Assembly: GCF_030445035.2 (NCBI RefSeq)
Contig: NC_092216.1
Location: 11,843,405 to 11,907,404 of the forward strand
Direction: 5' to 3'
From: Dasypus novemcinctus
Lineage: Eukaryota > Chordata > Mammalia > Cingulata > Dasypodidae
DNA length: 64,000 nucleotides
The translations under genes were made by a program, and so were the position numbers. This document shows, in pieces, positions 50,096 through 64,000 of the stretch. Within the stretch, counting starts at the first letter, position 1. Each line of letters opens with the position of its first letter. The notes beneath the pieces were generated by a model. That model was not told the DNA's origin and ran no database searches. It was given only the letters and a program-made list of their open reading frames with translations.

Positions 50096-50573
50096 TGATG
50101 TGAGCTATGGGTGGGAGGCTCTTTTTCTCTTCAGAGATAACCTAAGCTGTCTGACTTGTGGGTGTGAGACGGTGAGAGGCTGCAGTCCTGCCCTTCATGA
50201 CCATGGCAACGACTCCAGTCCCAGGAAACAGTTTAACAATGCAAGGTCTATAAACTTTAAATATTCAGGGGAAATGCAAACCAAATGTGCTAAAAGCTTA
50301 TCTAGAATGTATGAAGTCCATGCTAAAAGCTTACCTAAGATGTGGAAGATGTATATGCTAATTCAAGCCTATTGGGAACTGAAACAAAAGGATCATTTAA
50401 CTTTTCCTCTCTGTATAAAAGAAACTCAAAAGTCTTGTTCAGGGCTTGGGTTTGCAACAGGAATCTCCTGAGTCTTGCCAGCCATCAATAAACCATTTTT
50501 CCTTCTCAAAATCATTCCTGAGTCCTGGCCCCTCTATACACAAATAATTGAACCTCTCTCAAATTCTACAATA
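50096..50573 (+). mobile_element. 3' LTR of nested ERV1
   Basis: Starts TGATGTGAGCTATGGG and ends TTCTACAATA, where the terminal CA has mutated to TA. It is followed by the duplication ATAT. Confidence 0.9.
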
Positions 50574-50589
50574 ATATGGATATGAAGTA

Positions 50590-50846
50590 TAACAATATCA
50601 GAAAGAAAAATGAACATCAAGGATTAGTTTTCCAAACCCCTTCTGAATCCATAAGGACAAATTTAATGTAGCAGCCATTGTAACAAAGGGCATTATTATC
50701 CCCATTACTTGGTTTATGAATATACCAGTTTGGGTTGATCAATGGCCCCTTTCTTTGGAAAAAACTTAATGCCCTTCACACCTTGTTCAAGAGCAATTAT
50801 CCTAAGGGCATAATGAACCATCACAAAGCCTTTGGAATTCACCAGC

Positions 50847-50884
<38 letters not shown>

Positions 50885-52300
50885 AGCAAATGGCAGATGC
50901 TCACAGATCTTAGAGGTGTTAATAAAGTTATGAGCCCTTTGGGGACCCTACAACCACGGGTTCTACAGCCCTTTATGATTCCTGAGAATTGGTCTTTGAT
51001 TATTATAGATTTGAAAGATTGTTTCTTTACCATTCCTCTGCATCCTTCTGATAAAGAGAAATTCACTTTCTCTGTTCCTGCTATAAATAATCAATCCCCT
51101 ATGCAGAGATATCAGTGGTGTGTATGTTGCCTCAAGTCATGAAGAACAGTCCTCCTATGTGTCAATTATTCATTCATCAACCTCTATAGGTGCTCAGAGA
51201 AAAGTTTCCTAAAGCCATGATTATCCATTATATGGATGATATATTATTTGCACATTCTTCAGATGACAAGTTACAACAATTATTTCAGTGTGCTGAAAAG
51301 GTGCCTTCTGAGTATGGGTAACAGATTGCTCATGAGAAAGTTCAGTGGAACACCCCTTATTGTTATTTGGGTATGCAATTGGCAAATGGATGTATAAGTC
51401 CACAAAAGATACAAATAAGAAGAAATAAATTAAATACTTTAAATGATTTTCAGAAACTTTTAGGGAACATTATTTGGATTTGATCTAATCTGAGAGTCCC
51501 TAACTATATGTTGCAGCACTTATTCCAAATTTTGGAAGGGGACTCTGACCTCTTGAACCCAAGAAAATTGCTCTTAGAGGCAGAGGAGCAAGTAGTTCTC
51601 ATTGAAGAGTGGGTTTCTCAGGGACAATTGACTCAAATAGATTCTGATAAAACTATAGATTTGGTTATCTTTTCTACCCCACAATCTCCAACTGCCTTAT
51701 TTTAGCAAGATGGAATTTTGGAATGGATATTTATTCCTAGTAATAAAAAAAGATTGCAAACATATTTACAGAAACATTTCTATCATTGCTAAAGGTTGGC
51801 TATGGTTCTTGCAACTTGAAGGGACTGATCCTGATTGAATAATATGCAGCCTGTCTAATGATGAAATTAAATATCTTTATGCTACAAATACAAAATGGCA
51901 AATTGCTATTAGAGATTTTCAGGGAGTTATTGATAACCATTATCCCACCTTTAAGCTATTAACATTTTTACCAAGAACAACATGGATTTTACCAAAAATA
52001 GTTAAATCAGTTCCAATATAAAACCCATTTACCATTTTCACAGATGGTAGTAGCAATGGTAAAGCACCTTATGTCACTCCTCTCGTGGAAAAGGTTTGGC
52101 AAACACTGCATACTTCTGCACAAGGTACAGAATTATCAGCTGTTCTTATGGTCCTGCAAACTTTTAAAGAGCTTCTTAACATTATTTCTGAATCTGAATA
52201 CATTGGTTTGACAGTTATTCAAATTGAAATTGCTATTATCTCTGTAACCAATAAACTTTCTGAAATGCTTCTTCAACTGCAGGCACTTATTCATTAACAA
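50590..52300 (+). pseudogene. pol: reverse transcriptase and RNase H remnants
   Basis: Resumes the class II provirus after the ERV1. RT blocks: PVWVDQWPL near 50725, [15 protein letters not shown] at 50890-50935, [20 protein letters not shown] at 51000-51058, and the YMDD active site at 51229-51240 in a different frame. RNase H begins with FTDGSS near 52037. A run of 29 A at 50853-50881 replaces the short lysine run before SGKW-type sequence. Several frameshifts and stops make it inactive. Confidence 0.85.
50853..50881. repeat. poly(A) tract inside RT
   Basis: 29 A in a row where related RTs have a few lysine codons. The RT text continues on both sides, so this looks like a homopolymer expansion and not an insertion tail. 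Confidence 0.85.
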
Positions 52301-52447
52301 TCAAATTCTCTGTATATTACTCATATTGGATCACATTCTGCTTTACCTAGACATCTGTCTGCGTGTAATGCACAGGCTGATATCCTGGTAGGCTCTGTAC
52401 AGAATGCCACCAAATATCATACTCTTACTCATCTCAACAATAAGGGA

Positions 52448-53248
52448 TTGCAACATAAAGTGCAGGAAATTTTAAGGCATTGTTCTACCTGTGGCCCTCT
52501 CATGGCAGCACCGTTTGATAAAGGCACTAATTCCCAAGGGCTGGCCCTGAATCAAATTTGGCACGTGGATGTTATGCATGTCCCATCTTTTGGTAAATTG
52601 CAATATGTTCATGTTTGTATTGACACTTATTCTCATTTTCTCTGGGCAACAGTGCATAGTGAGGAAAGATTTTGTCATGTTTGTTCATATATGTGGTCTG
52701 CCTTTGCACTCATGGGATGCCCTGTACAAATTAAAACTGATAATGGTCCAGGTTATTCTGGTAAACAATTTGCAAAATTTTGTTCTCATTATTCCCTTGT
52801 TCATATCACAGGAATTCCTTATAATCCTACAGGCCAGACCATAGTTGAATGGTTAAATCATACCCTTAAACATATGCTGTTAAAACAAAAAGGGGGAGAT
52901 GATGATATAATAGTATCAAAGGATCAACTGACAAAGGTTTTATTTACTTTAAATTTTCTTAATGTATATGATTCCATCACACTGGCTGAATGGCATTATC
53001 CTTTAAATAAAGAAAAGGTTTTATCTGGCCAAACTGAATATCAGCCGGTATATTGGAAAGATGTCTTGACTAACACTAGGCATGAAGGGAAAGTTAAAGT
53101 ATGGGGGCAAGGATATGCTCTTATAATTACAGGAGACAGAGAACAAATTTGGCTACTGGCATGGCAGATTAAACAATGGGCAGAGAATAAGACATCCTTC
53201 CTTCGTGATGCTTCACCTCTTCCTGACAACACCAATGATTCTGGGTAA
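52448..53248 (+). pseudogene. pol: integrase, longest open frame of the provirus
   Basis: 267 codons. The end of the HHCC zinc region (LRHCSTC) is followed by the catalytic core, with aspartates in WHVDVMH and KTDNGPGY and the glutamate in IVEWLNHTLK, the D,D-35-E order. A C-terminal WKDVLTNTRHEGKVKVWGQG segment matches the DNA-binding end. The first histidines of the zinc finger lie upstream, beyond a frame break. The D-D-E residues are kept, but the protein lacks its pol context and is not expected to be made. Confidence 0.85.
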
Positions 53249-54818
53249 TGTAGCTGAAAACCATAATTATTGGGCATACCAAATCCACCATTGTTGAGAG
53301 CTTCAACATGGGCAGATTCCCCATTTCCAGTATTTTTAAATAAAATTTGTATTTTCCCAGGACCTATAGATCATTGATTACCTTTGAAACCTGAGGAAGA
53401 AGGAAGAATTATAGTAAATTTAATCTTTCCTTTTGATGATTGTCCTTTGTGTATAGGAAAAGAGCTTCCCTGTATGAGAATACAGAATCACACTATGACC
53501 ATTACTAAAGCCAATGGTACCAAATTGTTTATTACTGTATTTCCATCCTATAATAGTTCTCTGGCCATGTTACAAAATTATAATTGTCCACCACAAGAAC
53601 AAGATGATGAAGAAAGATGGTAAGATTGTCATAAGGGAAGAGGAGATGTCACTTGTAATGATTCCTACAGAATGGTATGGGACAGTGCCCCTATGGGGTA
53701 TCCCACTAATAATAGTGGCAGCTTTACATGGTATGGGGTGAACAATAGTCTACTTAGTGCTAGTGGACAACATCCTTTTCTATGGTTCATGAATGAAAAG
53801 ACTATTATTTACTAATAGATCAGTTATTTGGAAAAACAAAGGAAGGTGGTTACCTTCCCCATGGACTAATTGTACACAAATTGTTCAGAGAAATTTATGG
53901 AAAGCATTTCTTGGATTAGCCCCCACTTATAAGTGGCTTGGGAATAAGAACAACACTGGACACTATCTTTTTTTTAATCAAACATGTTATTTCAAGACAT
54001 GTGTACAAGATCCCTACATTTTGTGATAGGAAAATTAGAAATTAGAAATCAAACCCTGTTTTGTAAAAATTGTACACTATATACTTGTATTTTTGAAAAT
54101 ATTTTACAGGAAAATGAAACTATCATGGCTGCTTGCAGAAGAAAAGGAGTATGGGTTCCACTGCAGATGACCAAATGTGGCAGTCATCACCTGAAAGTCA
54201 ATTGCTGTTACATCTTGCACAAGTGTATCTAAAATGAACAAAGTGACTAATAGGACTGATTATTGCTGGGATATTGGAACTGATTGGAATAGTAATAGCC
54301 ACTGCCACAGCTGCTATTGCATTACAAGCAACAATGCAGTATGTGCATGATTGGCATAGAAAAGCCAGTGACCTATCATATTGATGAGCAGCTTAGTAAT
54401 AGTTTTATGATTTAGAATCTGCTATATTTCATAATGGAGATCAATTACATAATCTAAACTTACTGAGAAGCCTTAAGTGTGATTGGAATGAAAGCAACTT
54501 CTGTTTTACACCACTTGTCTATAATTCTTCAGAGATAGAATGGGAAAAATTTTTTTAAATCATTTATTGGGCCACAAAACAAATATTTCATTAGAAATTG
54601 TTGAATTGCAAAAGAAAATATTAGAATTGTTTCAGAATCAGATACATGTAGCAACTGATAAAGATGTTTTTTTCTGATTTAATTTCTCATGTTATGAAAC
54701 TTAACCCTATAAATTGGTGGAAATCACAGCAGTTTATATCATTCTGAGGAATAGGGATGGCTGTTTTAATAATATTGCTTATAACAATGGCCTGTCTTAA
54801 TCGATATGTTACAAAGTG
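53225..54818 (+). pseudogene. env remnant, class II type, defective
   Basis: Follows integrase with slight overlap, as in betaretroviruses. Fragments of the surface part (cysteines and N-glycosylation sites at 53384-54230) lie in different frames and are separated by stops. A hydrophobic glycine/alanine-rich fusion-peptide-like segment lies near 54255-54340, and a transmembrane-like segment near 54755-54800. No continuous frame exists. Confidence 0.7.
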
Positions 54819-54992
54819 ATTACAGAGCACCGGCCAGCTGGGATGAGCCAACAACCTTGTTGTTGCATGAGTATTGCAAAAACCCCTCTAAATATTGTGC
54901 CAGAAGAGCTTTGCTAGTAGTCAATGATGGGTAAGACACTTATATTGTGATAAGGGCAATCTAAGACAGGCACAGTCACCCTGGCACTGAAA

Positions 54993-55006
54993 CAAAAAGG
55001 GAGAAA
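54993..55006 (+). other. Polypurine tract of class II provirus
   Basis: CAAAAAGGGAGAAA immediately before the 3' LTR. Confidence 0.65.
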
Positions 55007-55390
55007 TGGAGAAAGTAATGACTTGTTGGATGAAGAAAATAAGAAGTAGTGTAACCTAGGAAACAGAACAAGAAAAGAATGTTCTTTGTTAAAACTCCCT
55101 TGTCAACAGGACAGGAATGTCTTTGCTTAAGAACTGTTAGGTCAATAGGCCAGATTAGTAGAAAGAACAAAGTTGCTTTAAAACGTTAAAATATAAATGG
55201 CCTGTCCCTCTTTCTAACAATGAGATAACAACAATGAATCTGTCTCTGCTTTATGGGTTTTTTGTAATGCAAGCTTTTTCTATAAATAGGTTGCTAAATA
55301 TAAATAAACTTGTCTGTTGGCATTGACTTGCAGATTGCCTGATCCCTTCTCTCTTGTTATTCATTCCTTATAACCTTTGGGCTAGATGCA
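55007..55390 (+). mobile_element. 3' LTR of class II provirus
   Basis: TGGAGAAAGT... to ...CTAGATGCA, homologous to 39547-39926 throughout. The right flank enters the 35-bp repeat array. Confidence 0.8.
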
Positions 55391-57300
55391 ACAATTCTAT
55401 CTTAGGATGTATAAGGTAGGATGATCAACACTATGGGGAAAGACAAAGCAGAGTGATCCACACACTGATGGTAAAGCACAGACAGGATGGAAAGTACTCA
55501 ATGGGACAAGTACATGCACAGTGCTTGAAACATGATGGATGAAATAGAACAAATTGATCAATTGGTAATGATGGAAGCATAAGGCTGAGTGGTCAGTGCT
55601 ATGATGGGAGAGCCAAAGACAGAGCAGACAATATTGGGTGTTGAAAACACAAAAGCAGAGAAATCAACACTATGAAGGCAAAGCACAAGGCTGGATGATC
55701 AAAGTTGAGATGGGGGAGAATTGGCAAAATGGTCAATGCCAGCAAATGTTTCTATAAAGAAATAGCAGGAAGAGTAGTCAAAAAAGTTAAGTGGATAGGT
55801 TCCTAACTGTGGAAGCATAGACAGAGTGGTTAATACTTTGATGAAGAATAATACATCTTAGTGGTGAGAAGAGTGAATAGACTTGTAAAGGAATAGTTGT
55901 AAAGGAGTAGCCCAGCCCTAGTTGGAGAGGGCTTTCAGTGCTGGGTCGGAGAAAGAACAGGATAAGGAGGTCACTGCTGTGATAAGGACAGCCAAAGAAG
56001 AGTGGTAAATACTGTAATAAAGAAAGAGGCAGAGTGGTCAATGCTATCATACAATTAGCACAGACAAATATGATGAGGGAGGTAAGGGCAGAGTGGACAT
56101 GTAAGTCATAAAGAAAACACTGACAGAGGGCTATATGTTATTATGAAAAAGAACTTGAAAAGTGGTGAGGACAGTGATTGGGGAAGCACAGGCAGGATGG
56201 TCAAGATTGGGATGGAAGAACAGAATATGGTGATCAATATTTAATGGGGAAATTATAAACAAGGTAATTAATGTGATTAGGAAATATAGAATAGTATCTA
56301 CAATGTGATGGAGATATTCACAGCATGTTTTTCAAGTAGGCTATGGGGAAACCACAGTGGTGTCACTGCTGTGATGAGGAAGTTCTAGGGTTGGGGATAT
56401 CACAGAGAATGTTAGCATAACTTTGTTAGGTAACAGAGGGCAGAATGATCAGTACTATAATAGGGAAGTACAGAGTAAAGTGTCGGTGTGGCCATTATGG
56501 AACACAGGAAAGAAAGCCTGGATTGGAGAAACATCTGCCAAGCAGTCAGGAGATATGGGTGAAACATAGGGCAGAATAACAAAACTATTAATAATAATGG
56601 AGGTATAAGGCAGAAGGGTCCAAATTTTATTGGGGTGGAAGAGAGCAGAATGATCCTAGCAGAGATGGAGAAAACACGGGTAGAATTATCAGGGCTGTGC
56701 TGGGAGAAGCTAAGTGTTGAATGATGGGGGAGGAACAGATAGATCAATGCTGTGACTGGGATAGCAGAAGTCGAAGCAGCATTATGCAAGGGAAGCACTG
56801 GCAGCGTGACATAGACTGGGATGGGGAAGCACAAAGCAGAGTCCCCATAACGTGTTGCAGAAGCACAGGTAGGTGGACGGGGCTATAAATGGATTGAAGT
56901 CAATGGTGTGATTTGGAAGAACAAAGCAGAGTAGTCAATACTGTGAAGTAGCAGTACTGATCAGGATATTCATCAATGTGAGAGGAGAATAACAGGAGTT
57001 GGATATGGAGAAAGCAGGGGAGTAAGATCAACATTGTGGTGGGAAAGTATTGGAGAGAGTGGTTAAAGCTGTGGTGATGCACAGGCAAAGTGGGGGGAGT
57101 GTAGAGGATAGGCAGGGAAAAGTTATCAATGCTTTTATGGGCATGCTGTTATGGGAAAATACAGAAATGTCACTACTGTGGTGTGGAAATATGGTAGGGG
57201 CCCTACACAGAAAACAAATGAAAACAGGGAAGAGTAGTCTATGCTATGCTAGAGAACATATGAGTGTTCAAGACAGGGAAATATTACTGAGAGAGGGGGG
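55391..57300. repeat. Degenerate ~35-bp tandem repeat, block 3
   Basis: The clearest part of the array. Consecutive units start at 55576, 55611, 55646, 55682 and 55717 (spacings 35, 35, 36, 35). The unit is close to AGCACAAGGCAGAGTGGTCA plus ATGCTGTGATGGGGA. The right edge blends into unique sequence near 57300. Confidence 0.78.
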
Positions 57301-57435
57301 AAATACAGTACTATTGGGTTTCGCATTTACCCTTTTAGTTTCCTTTACTGATGATCCTCATTTCTGTACAATATTGCAAGCTACAATTCCTTACTTTTCT
57401 TTTTTACCTGAAAAACTCCCTTTAGTAACTTTTGT
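57301..57435. other. Short unassigned stretch
   Basis: Between repeat block 3 and an L1 3' end. An open frame crosses it (FAFTLLVSFTDDPHF), but it joins repeat and L1 sequence and is not taken as a gene. Confidence 0.3.
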
Positions 57436-58309
57436 TACAGAGACCCACAGGTGCTATGGTCATGGCAGAAGGCTCTGGAGTTCAGTACCATGTCAGTTGA
57501 CCCTACTTTGGAGTTTGTGTTCCTGAGTGTGATGGACTTGGACTCAGAAGTAACCTTTCTACACATGCCTCTTCTGTTACTTTTACCAGACCTGTGGTTG
57601 GTGCTGAGGTTGGCGTATACTCAGGAGGCCTGAATCTCTGGACTGTCGATGGGACAGCCAGGCCCTGAGCCTCAGCAGACTTGTTGGTTTATTGGACTTA
57701 CCCTGGCCAGCCAACAGGGAGGTGAAGGTCAACCACCACACCAGGGAGCCAAGAGCGTGTACAACTTGCAAGCATGAGTACTGCATCCATCATCCATATA
57801 GAATCTAAGCCCCCTCTCGATATAGAGGTGGAGTGGATACAACCATTCCAGGGTCCACAGGATGGAGGAATAGAATATGTATTAGAGTGGATTTATTGAC
57901 AGTCTACTATGGAACTATTGTGATTAGTAATGGAAGAAATTGTAGCACTGATGTGGAGAAAGTGGACACAGAAAGTGGCCGGGAAAGGGAAGAAGAGATA
58001 TGGTTTGGGGGTATTTTCAGGACTTGGGCATTTTCCTGGTTGGTACTGCAGGGACATATGCTGGACCTTGTATGTCCTGCCATGGCCCACAGGATGGGCT
58101 GGGGAAGGGTGTAAACTACAGTGCAAACCACTATCCAAGCAGTATAGCAGTGCTCCAAAATGTATTCACCAAATGCAATGAATATCCCACAATGATGAAA
58201 GAGGAGGCTGCTTTGGGAGAGGGGGATGAAGGTGTGGGGAGTATATGGGGACCTCATATATTTTTTAATGTAACAACAACAACAACAAAAAACAGGGGAA
58301 AAAAAAAAG
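57436..58309 (+). mobile_element. L1 3' UTR fragment (unit A), sense
   Basis: The reverse of the block order at 32560-33400: GACCCACAGGTGCTATGGTC, CAGGAGGCCTGAATCTCTGG, ACACAGAAAGTGG-type text, ACCTCATATATTTTTTAATG, then an (AAC)n and A-rich tail at 58275-58309. It carries only the terminal unit of the two-unit L1 3' region. Confidence 0.65.
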
Positions 58310-59936
58310 ACGGTGCAGAGTGGATTATTTTAGTATCAAATTTAGCAGCACAATGCTTGTTATGCAATAACATGGCAGCTGTGCTAAAAGAATACAATAG
58401 ATTTTGATATTACCAGATTAACCACCCATAATATTCCTCATTTGTAGGCAAGGAAAGATCATAACAATGAGAAAATTTTAAATAGAGTATCTCATTCAGC
58501 AGAATCTTATCACAGCAGAATTTCTGCACAAAGTAAAAAGTGAAAATGAGGCTGGAACCAAAGAGCAATGAAAGACATTTACCAATGGCACATTAATTTA
58601 ATCATGTTTGATTATAGCAGTTAGGAAACGTGTCCAGAGAAAATAAATGTGTTTAGTAATATTAGCACTTCAGAGAGAACTGCTTAAAGAGTTGAGATCA
58701 ATGGAAACATCAAAAGTTAATTAAAACAAGACAAATGATATAAAGTGCCTTTTCTTGGCTCTTGAGAAGTCGGTAGATGTTAGCAGTACTTCTCATTTTT
58801 TAATTTGGGGAATCACAGTCTAGTTGGAAGTAACCAAAAAATTAGCCTTTATGAACAGTCTGCATGGAAGAGTTATAGAAAATAATATTTTTAAAGCTGA
58901 AAAAACACAAATTCAATATATCCTCAAGTAGCAAAATATGTACAGCAGACAGCTGGACAAATTTTACAAGCTTGTACAAATATGAGTTTTATAATGTATA
59001 GTTATGTATTTATTGTATTATTTATCAATAGGCATGCTACAGGAAATATCTGAATCTATCCTATGCATATTACCAATAGTATCAATGGTGAAATTTATTT
59101 GTTCTCACGGATTTCATCACCAGTTCTGAGAATTTCTGTCAGACACAGAAGCTGAAGATCCTATTTGCCCAAACTCAAATCAGTTTGATGGCTTAGCAGT
59201 AATAAATTTTACCCCTTTGGATGTCCTGTTTGTTCCAGTACCATTTGTTAAAAAGTTGTCTTTCCACTATTGACCTAAGTTTTGCACGTACCCAAACTTT
59301 TTTTTATGATTAACACATTTCCCAATTTCATTCCCTCAATCTTTTATTCCAAGAAGTGCAATCAGATCCACATTTTCAAAATATACCCACTGTTAAGTTT
59401 TATTTTTAACAAAAGGAAAATAAAATTTAAAAGACAACTGAAACCAAGAATTTCTTGTTTTGCTCTATTTTTGTTCTTAACAAAGTAATTAATTACATCA
59501 TACAATGTCTTTTACAATGAGAACCAATGGGAGAAAAGAAAAGGAGGTAGAGTAAAGGTGGAAGTAACCTTCAAGCACCAACATGTTTTAAAATACAAGG
59601 AAAGAAAGGAGAAAGATGAGTACAGGAAGCAGAGGTAACAAAAATTAAAAGAGGGGCTATCCTTTGCCTTCTGGGTTTGTTTTACTTGCCAGTTCGTTTT
59701 ACTTGCCCAGACTAGAATGGTTCTGACTTAGGAAATCATCCACTGTGTGCTAATCTAAGAAATGTTATTGGCAAAAGGCATCTGGGAAAAGTCATACAGA
59801 GCATGGCCCTCTTATCAGGACTTAGAATATCAAACATCTTAAGTTATACATTTAGACTGATAATGCTCAGGACCCTCCCAGGTTATGGCCTAGAGACCTG
59901 GGACTTCTAAAATAAAATTTAAAAATTTTGCTATTG
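58310..59936. other. 3' flank of KDM5D, probable 3' UTR, otherwise unassigned
   Basis: AT-rich sequence with no gene of its own. The 3' UTR of KDM5D must start at 59936 and run leftward. Minus-strand AATAAA signals (TTTATT on the plus strand) occur at 59343-59348 and 59399-59404 and could end the transcript, but none can be chosen by eye. About 59218-59290 resembles an antisense L1 ORF2 scrap (CCAGTACCATTTGTTAAAAA). The remainder, 58310-59200, I do not recognise. Confidence 0.45.
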
Positions 59937-62931
<2,995 letters not shown>

Positions 62932-64000
62932 CTAAAAGCATTTAGGAAAAGAGGAATCCACCTTTAAATGATACATGCATAAATTTTTTTGTTGTTTTCC
63001 AGTCAAAAGCATAAACAATAAAATTTTTATTGGGGGGAACAAACGAACATAGGAGAATGTTGGGTATGTGACTGAAATTATAAAGTTGAGAAAACTCTTT
63101 AGAAAATATATTAAGGAAAGGTTAAGGTGCTTGTTTAAGGTGCTTAACAGGGGGTATCTGGCACAGAGGCAGGTTTCTAGGGAGTGTGTGAATACTCATC
63201 TTGTCATAGTGTATTATATCATTGGATGGAGACCATACAATGAATGGAAAGGTGTACCATCATCCTGGGAAGGCCTGCTGTTCTCAAACAGAGGAAAGGG
63301 TGTTTCAAGAGAGAACTGGAAGCTCCCAATGGGGGAGGACAGACTAGTGTGTCAAGCTCTCAGCATTGCCTGAAGTTATCTGTGAATCTGGTCCTTCAAG
63401 CACTGAAGCTTTGTTTTCAGGGTGGGCCCTGAAGGGAGCAGGAGAGAGGAACAGAATAGATGGAAGCAGGGGTAACTAGAGGGCAATGGAAGTGTTTCAC
63501 AAGACTGTGCATGATGGATATAGGACATGTTAAATTTTACCAAGAATGTATAAAACTCTATAACCTAAAATGTAAACCATAATGTAACTAAAACCTTAGA
63601 AAAGTATACAGTAAAATATAAACTGTAATGTAAACCAAGATGGAACCACGCTTGATAGGTATGTTTCAATACCTGTACATCAGCTGCAACAAATATAACA
63701 TGAATATGTAAAAAGATCATTGCTGAGGAAGGGGGAAAAGGGTTTGATGTTGGATAAACTGGAGTCCTCTATATTGTACATCTGATTTTACTGTGATCTA
63801 AAACTATTTTGAAGACAAAACTAAAAATTAAAAAAGAAAAAAAAGGATAGACACTGAGGAAGGAATTAAAGAAACTGCCTTGCCCCTGTTGCTTCAGGGC
63901 AACATCTATTACAGTGCTGAAAGGTAAACTGTCAAAAACAAAGTGTTATGGTATTTTTCATTTTTTAATACTACAAATTTTTTTTACTTTATTTTAGTTT
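62932..64000 (-). other. KDM5D: KDM5D intron reaching the window edge
   Basis: Begins at the acceptor of the exon ending at 62931. No KDM5 exon is recognisable up to 64000. Most of it, 63135-63845, is an L1 3' fragment in the opposite orientation to the gene. Confidence 0.6.
63135..63845 (+). mobile_element. L1 3' UTR fragment (unit B) in KDM5D intron
   Basis: Plus-strand copy of the L1 3' region found on the minus strand at 34345-35040 (shared blocks around CCCCCATTGGGAG, TATCATTGGATGGAGACC and TGGAACCA-type steps, read in reverse). It ends in an A-rich tail at about 63825-63845. It contains only the ORF2-proximal unit, so that unit's A-rich end was once a real transcript 3' end. Confidence 0.65.

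Larger units (their letters stand above)
42767..50573 (+). mobile_element. ERV1-type provirus, probably non-autonomous, inside pro
   Basis: Two LTRs of 480 and 478 bp (about 6% different by hand count) flank an internal part of about 6.85 kb. Perfect 4-bp duplications ATAT lie at 42763-42766 and 50574-50577, as gammaretroviral integrases make. A proline-tRNA-type primer site follows the 5' LTR and a purine tract precedes the 3' LTR. The interior shows no recognisable gag, pol or env, so the element was mobilised by another virus's proteins or has lost all coding sequence. Confidence 0.85.
39547..55390 (+). mobile_element. Class II (betaretrovirus-like) provirus with nested insertions
   Basis: Two related LTRs (39547-39926 and 55007-55390, roughly 12% different by hand count) enclose a lysine-tRNA-type primer site and gag, dUTPase-protease, pol and env remnants in betaretroviral order. 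Without the nested ERV1 (42767-50573) and the SINE, the provirus would be about 7.6 kb. The coding parts are broken by stops and frameshifts throughout. Only the integrase has a long open frame. It sits inside the 35-bp repeat array. No exact target-site duplication was found. Confidence 0.85.

Noticed and set aside
57050-57526. 158-codon plus-strand open frame
   Set aside because: It crosses repeat block 3, a short unassigned stretch and an L1 3' end, with no homology to a protein family.

Overview
The window reads as mammalian, from a xenarthran and most probably an armadillo, and from the Y chromosome. Two lines of evidence support this. (1) Two copies of a tRNA-headed SINE of the DAS-III type, a Xenarthra-restricted family abundant in Dasypus, lie at 13753-14181 and 42135-42509, both with target-site duplications. 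(2) The only conventional gene, on the minus strand at the right end (59937-62931), is the last seven coding exons of a KDM5 histone demethylase. Its C-terminal tail and exon junctions match the Y-linked paralogue KDM5D (SMCY) better than X-linked KDM5C. All seven exons keep frame and have canonical splice sites, so the gene looks intact. Species and chromosome are inferred from the sequence alone. || Layout: 1-4060 L1 pieces (antisense 5' material, then a sense ORF2-to-3'UTR fragment). 4060-10305 an ERVL provirus on the minus strand with a tandemly duplicated leader-plus-LTR end. 10306-12600 AT-rich and unassigned. 12600-14930 sense L1 fragments and a DAS SINE. 14930-25930 a large minus-strand L1 broken by a second L1 3' end, by a retrocopied SLC45A4 fragment and by a probable solo LTR. 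25930-28140 block 1 of a degenerate ~35-bp tandem repeat. 28140-38395 nested L1s plus a solo LTR. 38396-39546 repeat block 2. 39547-55390 a class II (betaretrovirus-like) provirus that itself holds a DAS SINE and an ERV1-type provirus, which in turn holds a GC-rich solo LTR. 55391-57300 repeat block 3. 57436-58309 an L1 3' end. 58310-59936 the unassigned 3' flank and UTR side of KDM5D. 59937-64000 KDM5D, with an L1 3' fragment in its upstream intron. || Apart from KDM5D, everything recognised is a decayed transposable element, retrocopy or tandem repeat. No operon-like or bacterial-type system is present. The most unusual structures are the 35-bp tandem repeat split into three blocks by later insertions, an L1 lineage whose 3' region is made of two tandem units that can each serve as a transcript end, and the layered retroviral insertions whose order can be read from target-site duplications. 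All coordinates and counts were derived by eye. Family names rest on recognised protein or nucleotide motifs and should be confirmed with Dfam/Repbase and alignment.
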